Shown: piece by piece, positions 8,401 through 16,111 of the stretch
Layout of the letters: each line of letters starts with the position of its first letter
Numbering within the stretch: the stretch's first letter is position 1
From: Saprospiraceae bacterium
GTDB lineage: Bacteria > Bacteroidota > Bacteroidia > Chitinophagales > Saprospiraceae
Length of the DNA: 64,000 nucleotides
Direction of reading: 5' to 3'
NCBI GenBank assembly: GCA_016714985.1
Contig: JADKBS010000024.1
Span: forward strand, 121,098 to 185,097
The notes under the pieces: model-generated
The model's database searches: none
Seen by the model: only the letters and a program-made list of their open reading frames with translations
What the model was told of the DNA's origin: nothing
Translations under genes and position numbers: made by a program

Positions 8401-10950
8401 CTGGACCTCTCCGACCAGAGCGGTATCGTCCACATCGCCAATTTCCCGCTCAAGGGTTTCTACCTGCCCGACGGCACGGCGAACTACTCGGTGGGTGGAA
8501 CGACCTACCTCGTCACCGCCAACGAAGGCGATGAAAAAGAATACGCAGCGCTGACTGAGCGCACCACTGTGGGCGCTGTCACCCTCGACCCGACGGCCTT
8601 CCCAAATGCACAAGTCATACGGGAAAACCACAACATGGGCCGCTTCCGCATCACCAACCTCCACGGCGACACGGACGGCGACGGCGATTTCGATGAACTG
8701 TACAGTGTGGGTGGCCGTTCGTTTAGCATCTGGAATGCGGAAACAGGCGCATTGGTCTTCGATAGCGGCGACGATTTTGAAAAAATCACGCAAGCAGACC
8801 CGCATACCGCTCCGATTTTCAACGCCGACAACGAGGGCAACGGCTTCAAGGGCCGCAGCCGTGCGAAAGGCCCAGAGCCAGAGGGTGTGACGGTGGCGAC
8901 CATCCGTGGCCGCACCTATGCCTTCATCACGCTGGAGCGCATCGGCGGAGTAATGGTCTATGACGTGACCGACCCGAACGACGTGCAGTTTGTGGACTAC
9001 AAAAACTCCCGTAGCAACACGGCTTTCGCTGGCGACAACGGCCCAGAAGGCGTGATTTTCATTTCCGGCAGCGATAGCCCCGACGGCAATATGTACGCTG
9101 TTTCCGCCAATGAAATCAGCGGAACTTTGGCCATCTTCAAAGTGAAATCAGTGCCGACGGTCAGCTTCCTCGACGACCTTGTTTCCTTGGAGGAAGGCGA
9201 CGGCGACGTGAGTGTGGACATAGTGATTGAAAATACAGGCGTGGCAGGTTCCGTGACCCTGAGCGTGGCCGCTGCTTCCACTGCCGTGGCAGGTGACGAC
9301 TACGTGCTAGCCACCACGACAATTGACATCCCGGCTAACTCGACCGATACTTTTTCCATCACCCTAAACTTGCCGGACAATGGCAACCTGACGGGCGGCA
9401 AGTACTTGGTTTTGCAAATTGACAGCAGCTCGAACGCTGTCCTGGGCAGCGAAACGGAGCAAATCATCCTCATCGCCGACAACGACATCGAAGCGCCTGC
9501 GGCGCAATCGGCACCACTTATCTCGCTGCGCCACCTTACCAGCGTACCGGGCAGCCCAAGCGGCGGCTCTGCTGAAATTTCGGCCTACGACCCAGCATCC
9601 AAGCGGCTTTTCGTCACCAATATTGCGAACAACACGCTCGACGTGCTGAACTTCACCAACCCAGTTGCCCCGGTTTTCCTTGAAAGCGTGGACGTTTCTA
9701 GCTTCGGCGGCGGCATCAATTCTGTGGCGGTGAAAAACGGCGTGGTAGCCGTTGCTGTTCAAGGCAACACAACTGCCGATAATGGCAGGGTGGTTTTCTT
9801 CGACGCCGATGGCACGTTCATCAGCGCCGTGACAGTGGGCAACCTACCAGACATGGTGATTTTCAGCAACGACGGCACGAAGGCATTGACCGCCAACGAA
9901 GGCGAACCCAGCAGCGACTATTCGATAGACCCGCTCGGCTCGGTCAGCGTAATTAACCTGACAGGCGGCGTGGCCAACCTGACCAACGCCAATGTGACAA
10001 CCCTTGATTTTGAAAGTTTCAACAGTCAGATTGATGCACTCCGCACGGCTGGCGTGCGAATCTTTGGGCCAAATGCTACGGTGGGCAAAGACCTTGAACC
10101 AGAGTACATCTGCGTAAGTGCAGACGACAACACGGCGCTCGTGACCTTGCAGGAAAACAACGCACTGGCAGTGATTGACCTGCAAACCCTGACCGTGACA
10201 AGCATCGAACCGCTCGGCTACAAAGACCATTCGCAAGTGGCCAATATCCTCGACGCCAGCGACCGGGGCGGCAAAATCTTCTCCGCCGCATGGCCCATCA
10301 AGGGTGCATACATGCCCGATGCCATCGAGTGCTTTGAGGTGGGCGGCGTGACCTACGCCATCACCGCCAACGAGGGCGACGCCCGTGAGTGGGGAACTTT
10401 CGTGGAATCGCAGCGTCTCGGCAGCCTCGACCTCGACCCGACGGCTTTCCCGAATGCGGATTATTTGCAGAAAAACGAATTGCTCGGCAGGCTGAACGTA
10501 CTGAGCTATGACGGTGACACGGACGGCGACGGCGATTTGGACGAAATTTATTCCTTCGGCGGGCGCTCGTTCACGATTTGGAACCTAGCAACGGGTGCAG
10601 CGGTCTGGGACAGTGGCGACGACCTCGAAGCCATTACCGCAGCCGACCCGACTTGGGGTTCCATCTTCAATGCCAGCAACACCAACCCAGCTTCCTTTAA
10701 GAACCGCAGCGACGACAAAGGCCCAGAGCCTGAAGCAGTTACGATTGCGGAAATCGAGGGCAAGACCTTCGCTTTCATCGGTTTGGAGCGCATCGGTGGC
10801 GTGGCAGTTTACGAAGTGACCAACCCAGCTGCACCGGAGTTTATCCAATACATCAATACCCGCAGTTTCGGTACTGGCGACCTAGGCCCGGAAGGCTTGA
10901 TTTTTATCCCGAAAATGAAAGCCCTAACGGGCGCAACCTGCTCGTTTTGA
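5449..10950 (+). CDS. Giant secreted protein, N-terminal part: two choice-of-anchor-I modules
   Basis: The 1833 residues in this frame begin with a signal peptide (residues 1-20). Domains in order: an unassigned beta-rich region (20-200), an SbsA-type Ig-like domain (203-312, PLDGTVDVAPNATPTITFSE), a lamin-tail-like region (318-525), another Ig-like domain, a Calx-beta domain (618-730), a first choice-of-anchor-I beta-propeller module (about 740-1230, with GPEPEGVTVA and LERIGGVMVYD), a second Calx-beta, and a second anchor-I module (about 1355-1833). Proteins with this module are often annotated as alkaline-phosphatase-like, but activity is unproven. The frame breaks at 10908-10910, where CCCC appears to have become CCC; the next frame continues the module. 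The gene probably runs on to 13544 as one protein of about 2,700 residues. Confidence 0.8.
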   Translation: MAKRFTVLLIFTLASLALSAQTLVHYWNFNNSTDQTTLLAPTSNLVPGAAITHLMGGISAIQAASNTGNGFDVTNPNTRNGDASGAHLRFNDPIGGGLLFSLPTTGYQQVVVKFATRRSGSGAGNQLIYYTTNGTDFDSLTVLQPANGDPTLQTLDFSAIPAVNDNANFAIRITFEQGAGGAVGNNRFDNFTLDAFQLGADAFPPTVVFSPLDGTVDVAPNATPTITFSEDIRLVSDASITDSDIPTLIDLRLNDAVGAPVAFSGTYANRVITITPSTALANSQTYYLALNANVVEDTSNNAVAAVQSASFTTIAPQTQFQPGDLVPVAYRMNASGGQDEVAFLTFVNILPGTQIKLTDTKYTDNTQPQCPGGLTWTSPNTLISAGSVFVIQNDAGAASTGTVTGSTFGLSSGGDQVIVYTGTPAAPSYITALSSNAWVSSPHTACSGSLSLIPGTLQDGASAINLSTAPGNVNGNTVNGYYSGTQVGTTAELRAAILNPANWNGIGGATPPQAWPTWNFPGPPQVTSALVTSNSTIRLIFNNDLASASATDVANYTGIADLANVSVTSNGTALDTVTLTYATPFVLGNTYTLTVAGVIDSDNRVMLSPYEFTFNYVTKIKFNNRFVSVGENGGTATILLTVENPSPGATVDLAFKTGVFSTASSSDVTLAAATSLDLSSTTSISFQIPVTDDMEDEQDEYLVLALENANGVTVDGNPFYTVYIRDNDRTAPVASKSIELEFASRYAVPNPTGELGVAEIVAYDPGSKRLFTISTALKLFDIIDFSNPAAPALISQVDVSSYGGGITSIAVKNGIVAVCVPATTTEQDNGSVVFFDVNGVFQNSVTVGALPDMITFTPDGNYVLTANEGQPNDAYTIDPEGSVSIIDLTGGIAGLTQANVNTVTFNAFDSQAAALKAEGVRLLFAASTVSQDFEPEYITISPDSKTAWVTLQENNAIAELDLVSQSFTDIWAMGTKDYAAFGNGLDLSDQSGIVHIANFPLKGFYLPDGTANYSVGGTTYLVTANEGDEKEYAALTERTTVGAVTLDPTAFPNAQVIRENHNMGRFRITNLHGDTDGDGDFDELYSVGGRSFSIWNAETGALVFDSGDDFEKITQADPHTAPIFNADNEGNGFKGRSRAKGPEPEGVTVATIRGRTYAFITLERIGGVMVYDVTDPNDVQFVDYKNSRSNTAFAGDNGPEGVIFISGSDSPDGNMYAVSANEISGTLAIFKVKSVPTVSFLDDLVSLEEGDGDVSVDIVIENTGVAGSVTLSVAAASTAVAGDDYVLATTTIDIPANSTDTFSITLNLPDNGNLTGGKYLVLQIDSSSNAVLGSETEQIILIADNDIEAPAAQSAPLISLRHLTSVPGSPSGGSAEISAYDPASKRLFVTNIANNTLDVLNFTNPVAPVFLESVDVSSFGGGINSVAVKNGVVAVAVQGNTTADNGRVVFFDADGTFISAVTVGNLPDMVIFSNDGTKALTANEGEPSSDYSIDPLGSVSVINLTGGVANLTNANVTTLDFESFNSQIDALRTAGVRIFGPNATVGKDLEPEYICVSADDNTALVTLQENNALAVIDLQTLTVTSIEPLGYKDHSQVANILDASDRGGKIFSAAWPIKGAYMPDAIECFEVGGVTYAITANEGDAREWGTFVESQRLGSLDLDPTAFPNADYLQKNELLGRLNVLSYDGDTDGDGDLDEIYSFGGRSFTIWNLATGAAVWDSGDDLEAITAADPTWGSIFNASNTNPASFKNRSDDKGPEPEAVTIAEIEGKTFAFIGLERIGGVAVYEVTNPAAPEFIQYINTRSFGTGDLGPEGLIFIPKMKALTGATCSF

Positions 10951-13544
10951 GCAACGAAATCAGCGGCACGGTGAGCGTTTTCCAAATCGAACTCGACCGC
11001 ACCAACGGCGACGATTTCACACTGGAAACTTATGACTACACACCTACCACGACCATCGTTGATTTCAACGGCGGGACGATTTTTGACGGCGGTATCAGCG
11101 GCCTGCACCACATCCCCGGCACTGATTTGGAGTTTTATGCCGTGAGCGACCGTGGCCCTAACGCCGTTGCGAGCAGCCACCCGAACGCCACCGGCAACAC
11201 CCTGCTCTTCCCTAAGCCCGATTACGCACCGGTCATTACCCGCTTCAAGGCAGAAAATGGTGCATGGACAGTACAGGGCATCGAAGAAATAAAGCGGCCC
11301 GATGGCACGCCCATCAGTGGCCTGCCGCTCCCGACTGGCGCTGGCAACACGGGCGAAATCGCTTGGTCGGACACCTCGCCTACCGTGATTGCCCCCGATG
11401 TCTGGGGCATGGACACCGAGGGTATCGTCGAAGACAATTTCGGCAACCTCTGGCTCTGTGACGAGTATGGTGCTTCTGTATGGAAAATCAAAAAAACGAC
11501 CAAACAGGTCATTAAGCGCTACACACCGTTCCCGACACAGCCGCAAGACGCACCGCTTCCCGCAGTCATTGGCAAGCGCCGTGCAAACCGTGGCTTCGAG
11601 GGCGTAGCCATTACACCAAACGGCAAGGTCTATTCCATGATTCAGAGCGTTGCTGACAATCCCAACACGGCGGCTGGCAACAATGGCCGACTACTTCGCT
11701 TGGTGGAAATTGACCCGGAAACAGACGCCGTACGCCAGTTTGCCTACGAGATACAGCCAGTGACCGGTCAAATACGCACCCGTGACTGGAAGGTGGGCGA
11801 CCTGGTGGCCGTGAACAACAACGAGTTTTTGCTGGTGGAACATGCTGAACTCAATGGCTGGAACGTGAAGAATATTTACAAAATCAACATCTCCAATGCC
11901 ACGCCGCTCACCACCGACGATTTTGGCGGTCAAACATTGGAACAGGTCGGAACCGCTGCTGGCGTTGCCGCCTTCGGCGTGAACGTGGTGGAAAAAACCT
12001 TGGTACTCGACCTCCTCGAAGCAGGCTGGGACCTTAGCCACGACAAGCCGGAGGGCCTCACCATCATTGATGACAACACGATTGCCGTGGTGAACGACAA
12101 CGATTTCGGTATCAACAGCCCAGCGGGCGACGGTACGATTGTTTTTACTGGAAAAACGACCCGGTTGTACATCTACGGCTTGTCGGAGCCGCTCGGCTAT
12201 GTGTCGCCGTATTGTACTTACGATTACCCGGTTGCTATTGCCGCTGGTTGCGAAGGCGATAATATCACGTTGGATGCAGGTGCTGGCTTTGCCGCTTACA
12301 AATGGGAAGATGGCTCCACTGGCCAGACGCTCGGCGTCACTGCCGAAGGCATGTACAGCGTTACCGTGACGAACGCAGTGGGTTGCAAGGCAATAGACAG
12401 CGTGACCGTGGTGGTAAACGCCAACCCGGTCATTGACCTCGGTGCCGATGCCACGTTTTGTTCCAATGAAGACCTAACATTGAATGCGGGCGCTGGCTTT
12501 GTGGGCTACCTCTGGAGCGATAACTCCAATGGGCAAACGCTGAATGTAACGACTGCCGGAACCTACGAAGTGGTGGTGGAAGATGCCAACGGATGCCTTG
12601 GGGCGGATGCCATAACGCTTACCACTATTCCAGCGCCAGTGCCGAATCTTGGCAATGTTACCCAGGCCATTTGCGCCGGACAGTTCCTCAATTTGGATGC
12701 TGGCGCAGGCTTTGCCACTTATGAATGGAGCACAGGCGCAACCACTCAAACCATCCAAGTGACTACCGCCGGAGAATACGGCGTGTTGGTTTCTGCCGCC
12801 AACGGCTGCTTTGGCAGCGATGCAGTAGAAGTGGTGGTAAACCCAACGCCCACTGTTAGCCTAGGCGACAACCAGACCATTTGCGAAGGCGAAAACGCCA
12901 CGCTGACGGCTGGTGCTGGGTTCAGCAGCTATGCCTGGAGCACGGGCGCCACGGGCCAAAGCATCCAAGTGACGCAAACGGGCACTTACTCCGTAGTGGT
13001 AAGCAACAGCTTCGGCTGCACGAACCTTGACGCTGCAACGGTCTTCGTGAACCCCGCCCCGGATGTTGACCTCGGCCCTGATACGGTAGTTTATGAACCA
13101 AAAAGCTACTTGCTCGATGCTGGCTCAGGCTTCAACCAGACCTACCTCTGGAGCAACGGCGCTACTTCGCAAACCATCACAGTGACCGCCGATGGCACGT
13201 ATAGCGTGACCATCACAAGTTCAAGTGGCTGCACCAGCACCGATGAGGTGACCGTGAGCATCCAACCGAACGCCGTGAACGAACCGACGCTGGCTGGCAA
13301 GCTGGCACTTTTCCCGAACCCGACTTCGGGCCGAGTGAACTTGGCGTTCAGCGAGTTCGAGGCAGGGGGTTACACGGTGGGCGTTTACGACGTGACGGGC
13401 AGGCTTTTGCTATCGCAAAACCTTGATATTCAAACTGCTGCGCAAACAGCACGGCTTGACCTGAACCGCTTCCCGAAGGGGGCTTATTTGGTAAAAATAG
13501 GTTCTGAGAAGGGGATGATGGTAAGAAGGGTGGTTGTGCAGTAA
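10947..13544 (+). CDS. Giant secreted protein, C-terminal part: phytase-like esterase, five Ig-like repeats, T9SS domain
   Basis: This frame continues the preceding one; LSNEISGTVSVFQIE completes the anchor-I module, and the TTG at 10947 is not a natural start. It then has an esterase-like domain of the phytase family (residues about 25-400; DRGPNA, WGMDTEGI and RGFEGVAITPNG), which releases phosphate from phytate or acts on other phosphoesters in relatives. Five repeats of about 80 residues follow (each with C-x-x-x-x-LxAGAGF, Y-x-WS and a closing GC), then a T9SS type A sorting domain (LFPNPTSGRVNL to the C-terminus). The product should be anchored outside the cell. A good terminator follows. 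Confidence 0.8.
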   Translation: MSNEISGTVSVFQIELDRTNGDDFTLETYDYTPTTTIVDFNGGTIFDGGISGLHHIPGTDLEFYAVSDRGPNAVASSHPNATGNTLLFPKPDYAPVITRFKAENGAWTVQGIEEIKRPDGTPISGLPLPTGAGNTGEIAWSDTSPTVIAPDVWGMDTEGIVEDNFGNLWLCDEYGASVWKIKKTTKQVIKRYTPFPTQPQDAPLPAVIGKRRANRGFEGVAITPNGKVYSMIQSVADNPNTAAGNNGRLLRLVEIDPETDAVRQFAYEIQPVTGQIRTRDWKVGDLVAVNNNEFLLVEHAELNGWNVKNIYKINISNATPLTTDDFGGQTLEQVGTAAGVAAFGVNVVEKTLVLDLLEAGWDLSHDKPEGLTIIDDNTIAVVNDNDFGINSPAGDGTIVFTGKTTRLYIYGLSEPLGYVSPYCTYDYPVAIAAGCEGDNITLDAGAGFAAYKWEDGSTGQTLGVTAEGMYSVTVTNAVGCKAIDSVTVVVNANPVIDLGADATFCSNEDLTLNAGAGFVGYLWSDNSNGQTLNVTTAGTYEVVVEDANGCLGADAITLTTIPAPVPNLGNVTQAICAGQFLNLDAGAGFATYEWSTGATTQTIQVTTAGEYGVLVSAANGCFGSDAVEVVVNPTPTVSLGDNQTICEGENATLTAGAGFSSYAWSTGATGQSIQVTQTGTYSVVVSNSFGCTNLDAATVFVNPAPDVDLGPDTVVYEPKSYLLDAGSGFNQTYLWSNGATSQTITVTADGTYSVTITSSSGCTSTDEVTVSIQPNAVNEPTLAGKLALFPNPTSGRVNLAFSEFEAGGYTVGVYDVTGRLLLSQNLDIQTAAQTARLDLNRFPKGAYLVKIGSEKGMMVRRVVVQ

Positions 13545-13561
13545 TACCTTCTTTTTGAGTT

Positions 13562-13604
13562 CAAAAATCCCTGTCCCGGTTTGTATCGGGGCAGGGATTT
13601 TTTG
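13562..13604 (+). terminator. Intrinsic terminator of the giant esterase gene
   Basis: The stem AAAATCCCTG.CCCG / CGGG.CAGGGATTTT with an 8-base loop is followed by a T run, 20 bases after the stop codon. It may work in both directions because the 5' arm starts with A residues. Confidence 0.8.
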
Positions 13605-13654
13605 TACAGAAATCGAGTTGTGCGCTAAATGGGTGAGCTATGCCAATTTTCAGG

Positions 13655-14023
13655 TTACCAAGTTGCAGCTCTCGACCAGTCGCCGCAATGGGTGTACAGT
13701 AGACAGGCGGACATTTCCGCCACCAGTTCTTCCCGGCTGTGCTTTTCATTCCCAATTTTTGAGGGCTCGATTCTCAGGTAGAAATGGTTCCGGCTCTGGA
13801 AGTCGGTCTGGATAGGCATTTTCACTATGTCGCCCATCAGGGCGCCCATGCGGGGAAGTAAGTATTTGTCTCAGGTGACCGTGTCCAAATCGGTCGGGGA
13901 TGGAAAGGCGTGGCAGGAACTTCATTGGGTTTTGGCGAGTGCTCCGGCGTCGGTTTCCGCTGGGTTTACACAGCGAAAAAGCAGGTGAAGCATTGCGAAG
14001 CAACCAAAGGCAATCCGTCTCAT
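13655..14023 (-). pseudogene. Decayed copy of the cytochrome c/FG-GAP gene 5' end
   Basis: Translated from an ATG at 14023, the first 65 codons match the protein at 3509-5005: RCVNPAET, SSCHAFPSPTDLD and DKYLLPRMGALMG. Two in-frame stops interrupt it. One replaces the first haem cysteine (CAA TGA where the intact gene has CAA TGC); the other replaces a conserved Trp (TGA for TGG). After GALMG the similarity ends and an unrelated tail follows (HSREELVAEMSACLL), which recalls the C-terminus of ArdC-type zincin proteins; that assignment is weak. The piece is a dead gene fragment, possibly a fusion of two remnants. Confidence 0.75.
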
Positions 14024-14754
14024 GCAGCTATTTTTTTATTGGAAAAGCGCAGCAATGGCAGTAGCGCCAACACGAAGCAGACCAAGGCGACGCCCTCACT
14101 GGCCAACAGGTACCACGGATAAGGGCCGAGGTAGTCGAAGGCGGAGGCGGTGGGGGGCTTGCCCATGAGGTAGGCGTAGTTGGAGCCGAGCAGGAGGTTG
14201 ATGATGTAAAGCGCCACCACATAACCTTGTAGCAGCAGGAAGGCCCTCCAAAGGCTTTTCCAGGTCGGACGAATGCCGAAAACGAGGGTGGCATAGACAG
14301 CGAAAACGACGAGGCCGCCGTGCACGGTCCAGTATTTCACGAAAGTGTAGTGCGGAAAGCCCTCGAAGAGGTGCGGCGTGAGCACGGCCTGGGTCGTGCC
14401 AGCGAAAATCCAGAAATAGAGCACCTCCTGCACCCGGTGCTTGGGCGTCCACATGAGCACGGGCAGTGCCAGTGCCACTAAGTTGCATACGTCGAAGGGC
14501 AGGTCGGTCTTGGGGTCGAACAGCCCTTCCCATATTCTGATGCCTATCCATCCGACGACGGCCACGGCCATGATGAGGGTCATCGCCCTACCCAACCGCA
14601 CTTGCTGCTTTTCTGATAGTCTTCGCTTCGCAAAAATGGACAGCCCGATGACCAGCAGCAGGGTCAGCGCCATCATCATAAGGTGTTGGTTTCCAAATAG
14701 TTGGAAGTCGGTATTGGGTTTGAAAAATAGGAATTCGCTGGACGGCATGGTCAC
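14020..14754 (-). CDS. TIGR02206 (YwaF-like) integral membrane protein
   Basis: The 244-residue protein is predicted to have six to seven membrane helices and matches the YwaF/TIGR02206 family by its layout: short polar N-terminus, PFDVCNLVALALPVLMW, FWIFAGTTQAVLTP, and a C-terminal GPYPWYLLASEG helix. The family's function is unknown. It overlaps the pseudogene start by four bases and is divergent from the AraC regulator. Its upstream region closely resembles that of the cytochrome c/FG-GAP gene, which hints that it was inserted between the pseudogene and the pseudogene's old promoter. Confidence 0.8.
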   Translation of the reverse strand: MTMPSSEFLFFKPNTDFQLFGNQHLMMMALTLLLVIGLSIFAKRRLSEKQQVRLGRAMTLIMAVAVVGWIGIRIWEGLFDPKTDLPFDVCNLVALALPVLMWTPKHRVQEVLYFWIFAGTTQAVLTPHLFEGFPHYTFVKYWTVHGGLVVFAVYATLVFGIRPTWKSLWRAFLLLQGYVVALYIINLLLGSNYAYLMGKPPTASAFDYLGPYPWYLLASEGVALVCFVLALLPLLRFSNKKIAA

Positions 14755-14782
14755 TCGTTTTGTTTGTGGCTGCTGTTTACGG

Positions 14783-14828
14783 CGAAGCTGTGAAATTACG
14801 AAGCAAAGCGGGTTATTTTGAGGTTAAA
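14783..14828 (-). promoter_or_regulatory. Promoter region shared in sequence with 5089-5135
   Basis: GGTTA boxes at 14811 and 14822 are 11 bp apart and are preceded by CGAAGCTG 16 bp nearer the minus-strand gene. Nearly the same sequence occurs upstream of the cytochrome c/FG-GAP gene. On the plus strand, CATCTTTG (14865-14872) seven bases before the AraC start codon could serve the divergent gene. Confidence 0.4.
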
Positions 14829-14878
14829 TCGTTTTACAAGGTAAGGGCGGTGGTTGGATTGCCGCATCTTTGCCACGT

Positions 14879-16018
14879 ATGCTGAATTTGCTAAACGCCA
14901 TTACTGCCGGCTCTGCCGTTTTCCTGGCCTTCCTCGTCGTCACCGTCCGGCGGGATGCCAACGCCGCCGCCAACCGCTGGCTGGGGGTGTTCATGCTGCT
15001 GGTCGGGCTGTTCATGCTCGACGACAGCTTGGTGGTGTTTGGGATTTACCGACAGTACCCGCAGATGGTGGGCGTGCTGAACCTGCCCATTTTTGCACTG
15101 TCCCCGTCCTTGTACATGGTGGTGTCGCATTTTGTGGCTGCCGAACGCCGTTTTCGCAGACGGGATATTTGGCATTTCGTGCCCTTTTTGTTGTTCCTGT
15201 TGTTGAGCCTGCCTTTTTTGTTATCCTCCAACAAAGTGAAACTGGAGGAACTGGACACCCTGGGCGAGCCGATGACGCTGGCCGACAAGATTTTCCTGGC
15301 CATAATTGTCTTGCAGATGGTGGCATACCTGTTCTTCTCGTTCCGAAAACTGAGGCGCTACCGCCGCAACCTCGACAATATCACTGCCTCGCCCGATTCG
15401 GTGAGCCTCAACTGGTTGCGCTATTTCCTGTGGGGCGTATTGGGCATGGTGGCGATTTGGTTTGTTGAACTGTTCTTCATACCCACCCTGGCCTCCGATG
15501 CCGGGTGGTACTCGCCAGCATACAGCTTTGGGGTTTATGCCTTGGGCTATTTCGCCTTGCGGCAAAAGGAGGTGTTCCCCTATTCAAAAATGGAGGCCGA
15601 GGCCATCAACGAAATCCTGCAAGACAACGAAACAATGCCCACCGCCCGAAAGCAGTTGTTTTCGGAGGAAAAGCTCAACTTGCTGAAAATCAGCCTTTTG
15701 AAAAAAATGGAAACTGAACGGCCCTACCTCGACCCTGAGCTGAACCTGCCCAGCCTCGCCCATCAAATGAACCTGAGCGTCCACGAGATGTCTGAACTGA
15801 TAAACATGGGCTTCGGCGAGAACTTCGCCCAGTTCGTCAATCGCCACCGGGTGGAGGAGAGCAAAAAACTGTTGTTTTCCGAAAAACACGCCCACCTGAG
15901 CATGGTCGGCATTGCCTTCGAGGCGGGCTTCAATTCCAAGACGGCGTTCAACATGGCGTTCAAGAAAATGACGGGGGTTTCGCCAACCGAATTTCGGGAA
16001 AAAGGCGGGAAAATGTAG
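14879..16018 (+). CDS. Membrane-anchored AraC-family transcriptional regulator
   Basis: The protein has 379 residues from the ATG at 14879. Residues 1-220 hold about seven hydrophobic helices (7TM-type sensor region); after a linker, the C-terminal 100 residues are an AraC double helix-turn-helix domain (FAQFVNRHRVEESKKLL, MVGIAFEAGFNSKTAFNMAF, TGVSPTEFRE). Regulators of this kind in Bacteroidota pass a membrane signal straight to DNA; the ligand is unknown. A TTG at 14870 would extend it by three residues, but the ATG is preferred. A near-consensus -7 element (CATCTTTG) ends seven bases before the ATG, suggesting a leaderless or nearly leaderless mRNA. The serine hydrolase gene follows after 93 bases. 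Confidence 0.85.
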   Translation: MLNLLNAITAGSAVFLAFLVVTVRRDANAAANRWLGVFMLLVGLFMLDDSLVVFGIYRQYPQMVGVLNLPIFALSPSLYMVVSHFVAAERRFRRRDIWHFVPFLLFLLLSLPFLLSSNKVKLEELDTLGEPMTLADKIFLAIIVLQMVAYLFFSFRKLRRYRRNLDNITASPDSVSLNWLRYFLWGVLGMVAIWFVELFFIPTLASDAGWYSPAYSFGVYALGYFALRQKEVFPYSKMEAEAINEILQDNETMPTARKQLFSEEKLNLLKISLLKKMETERPYLDPELNLPSLAHQMNLSVHEMSELINMGFGENFAQFVNRHRVEESKKLLFSEKHAHLSMVGIAFEAGFNSKTAFNMAFKKMTGVSPTEFREKGGKM

Positions 16019-16111
16019 GTTATGTCGTTCTACTTTATCATTCCGAACAATCGTAACGGGGGCTTTCCACTTCTTTGCCACATCTTTTCACAAAATACAT
16101 CCACATCCGAC

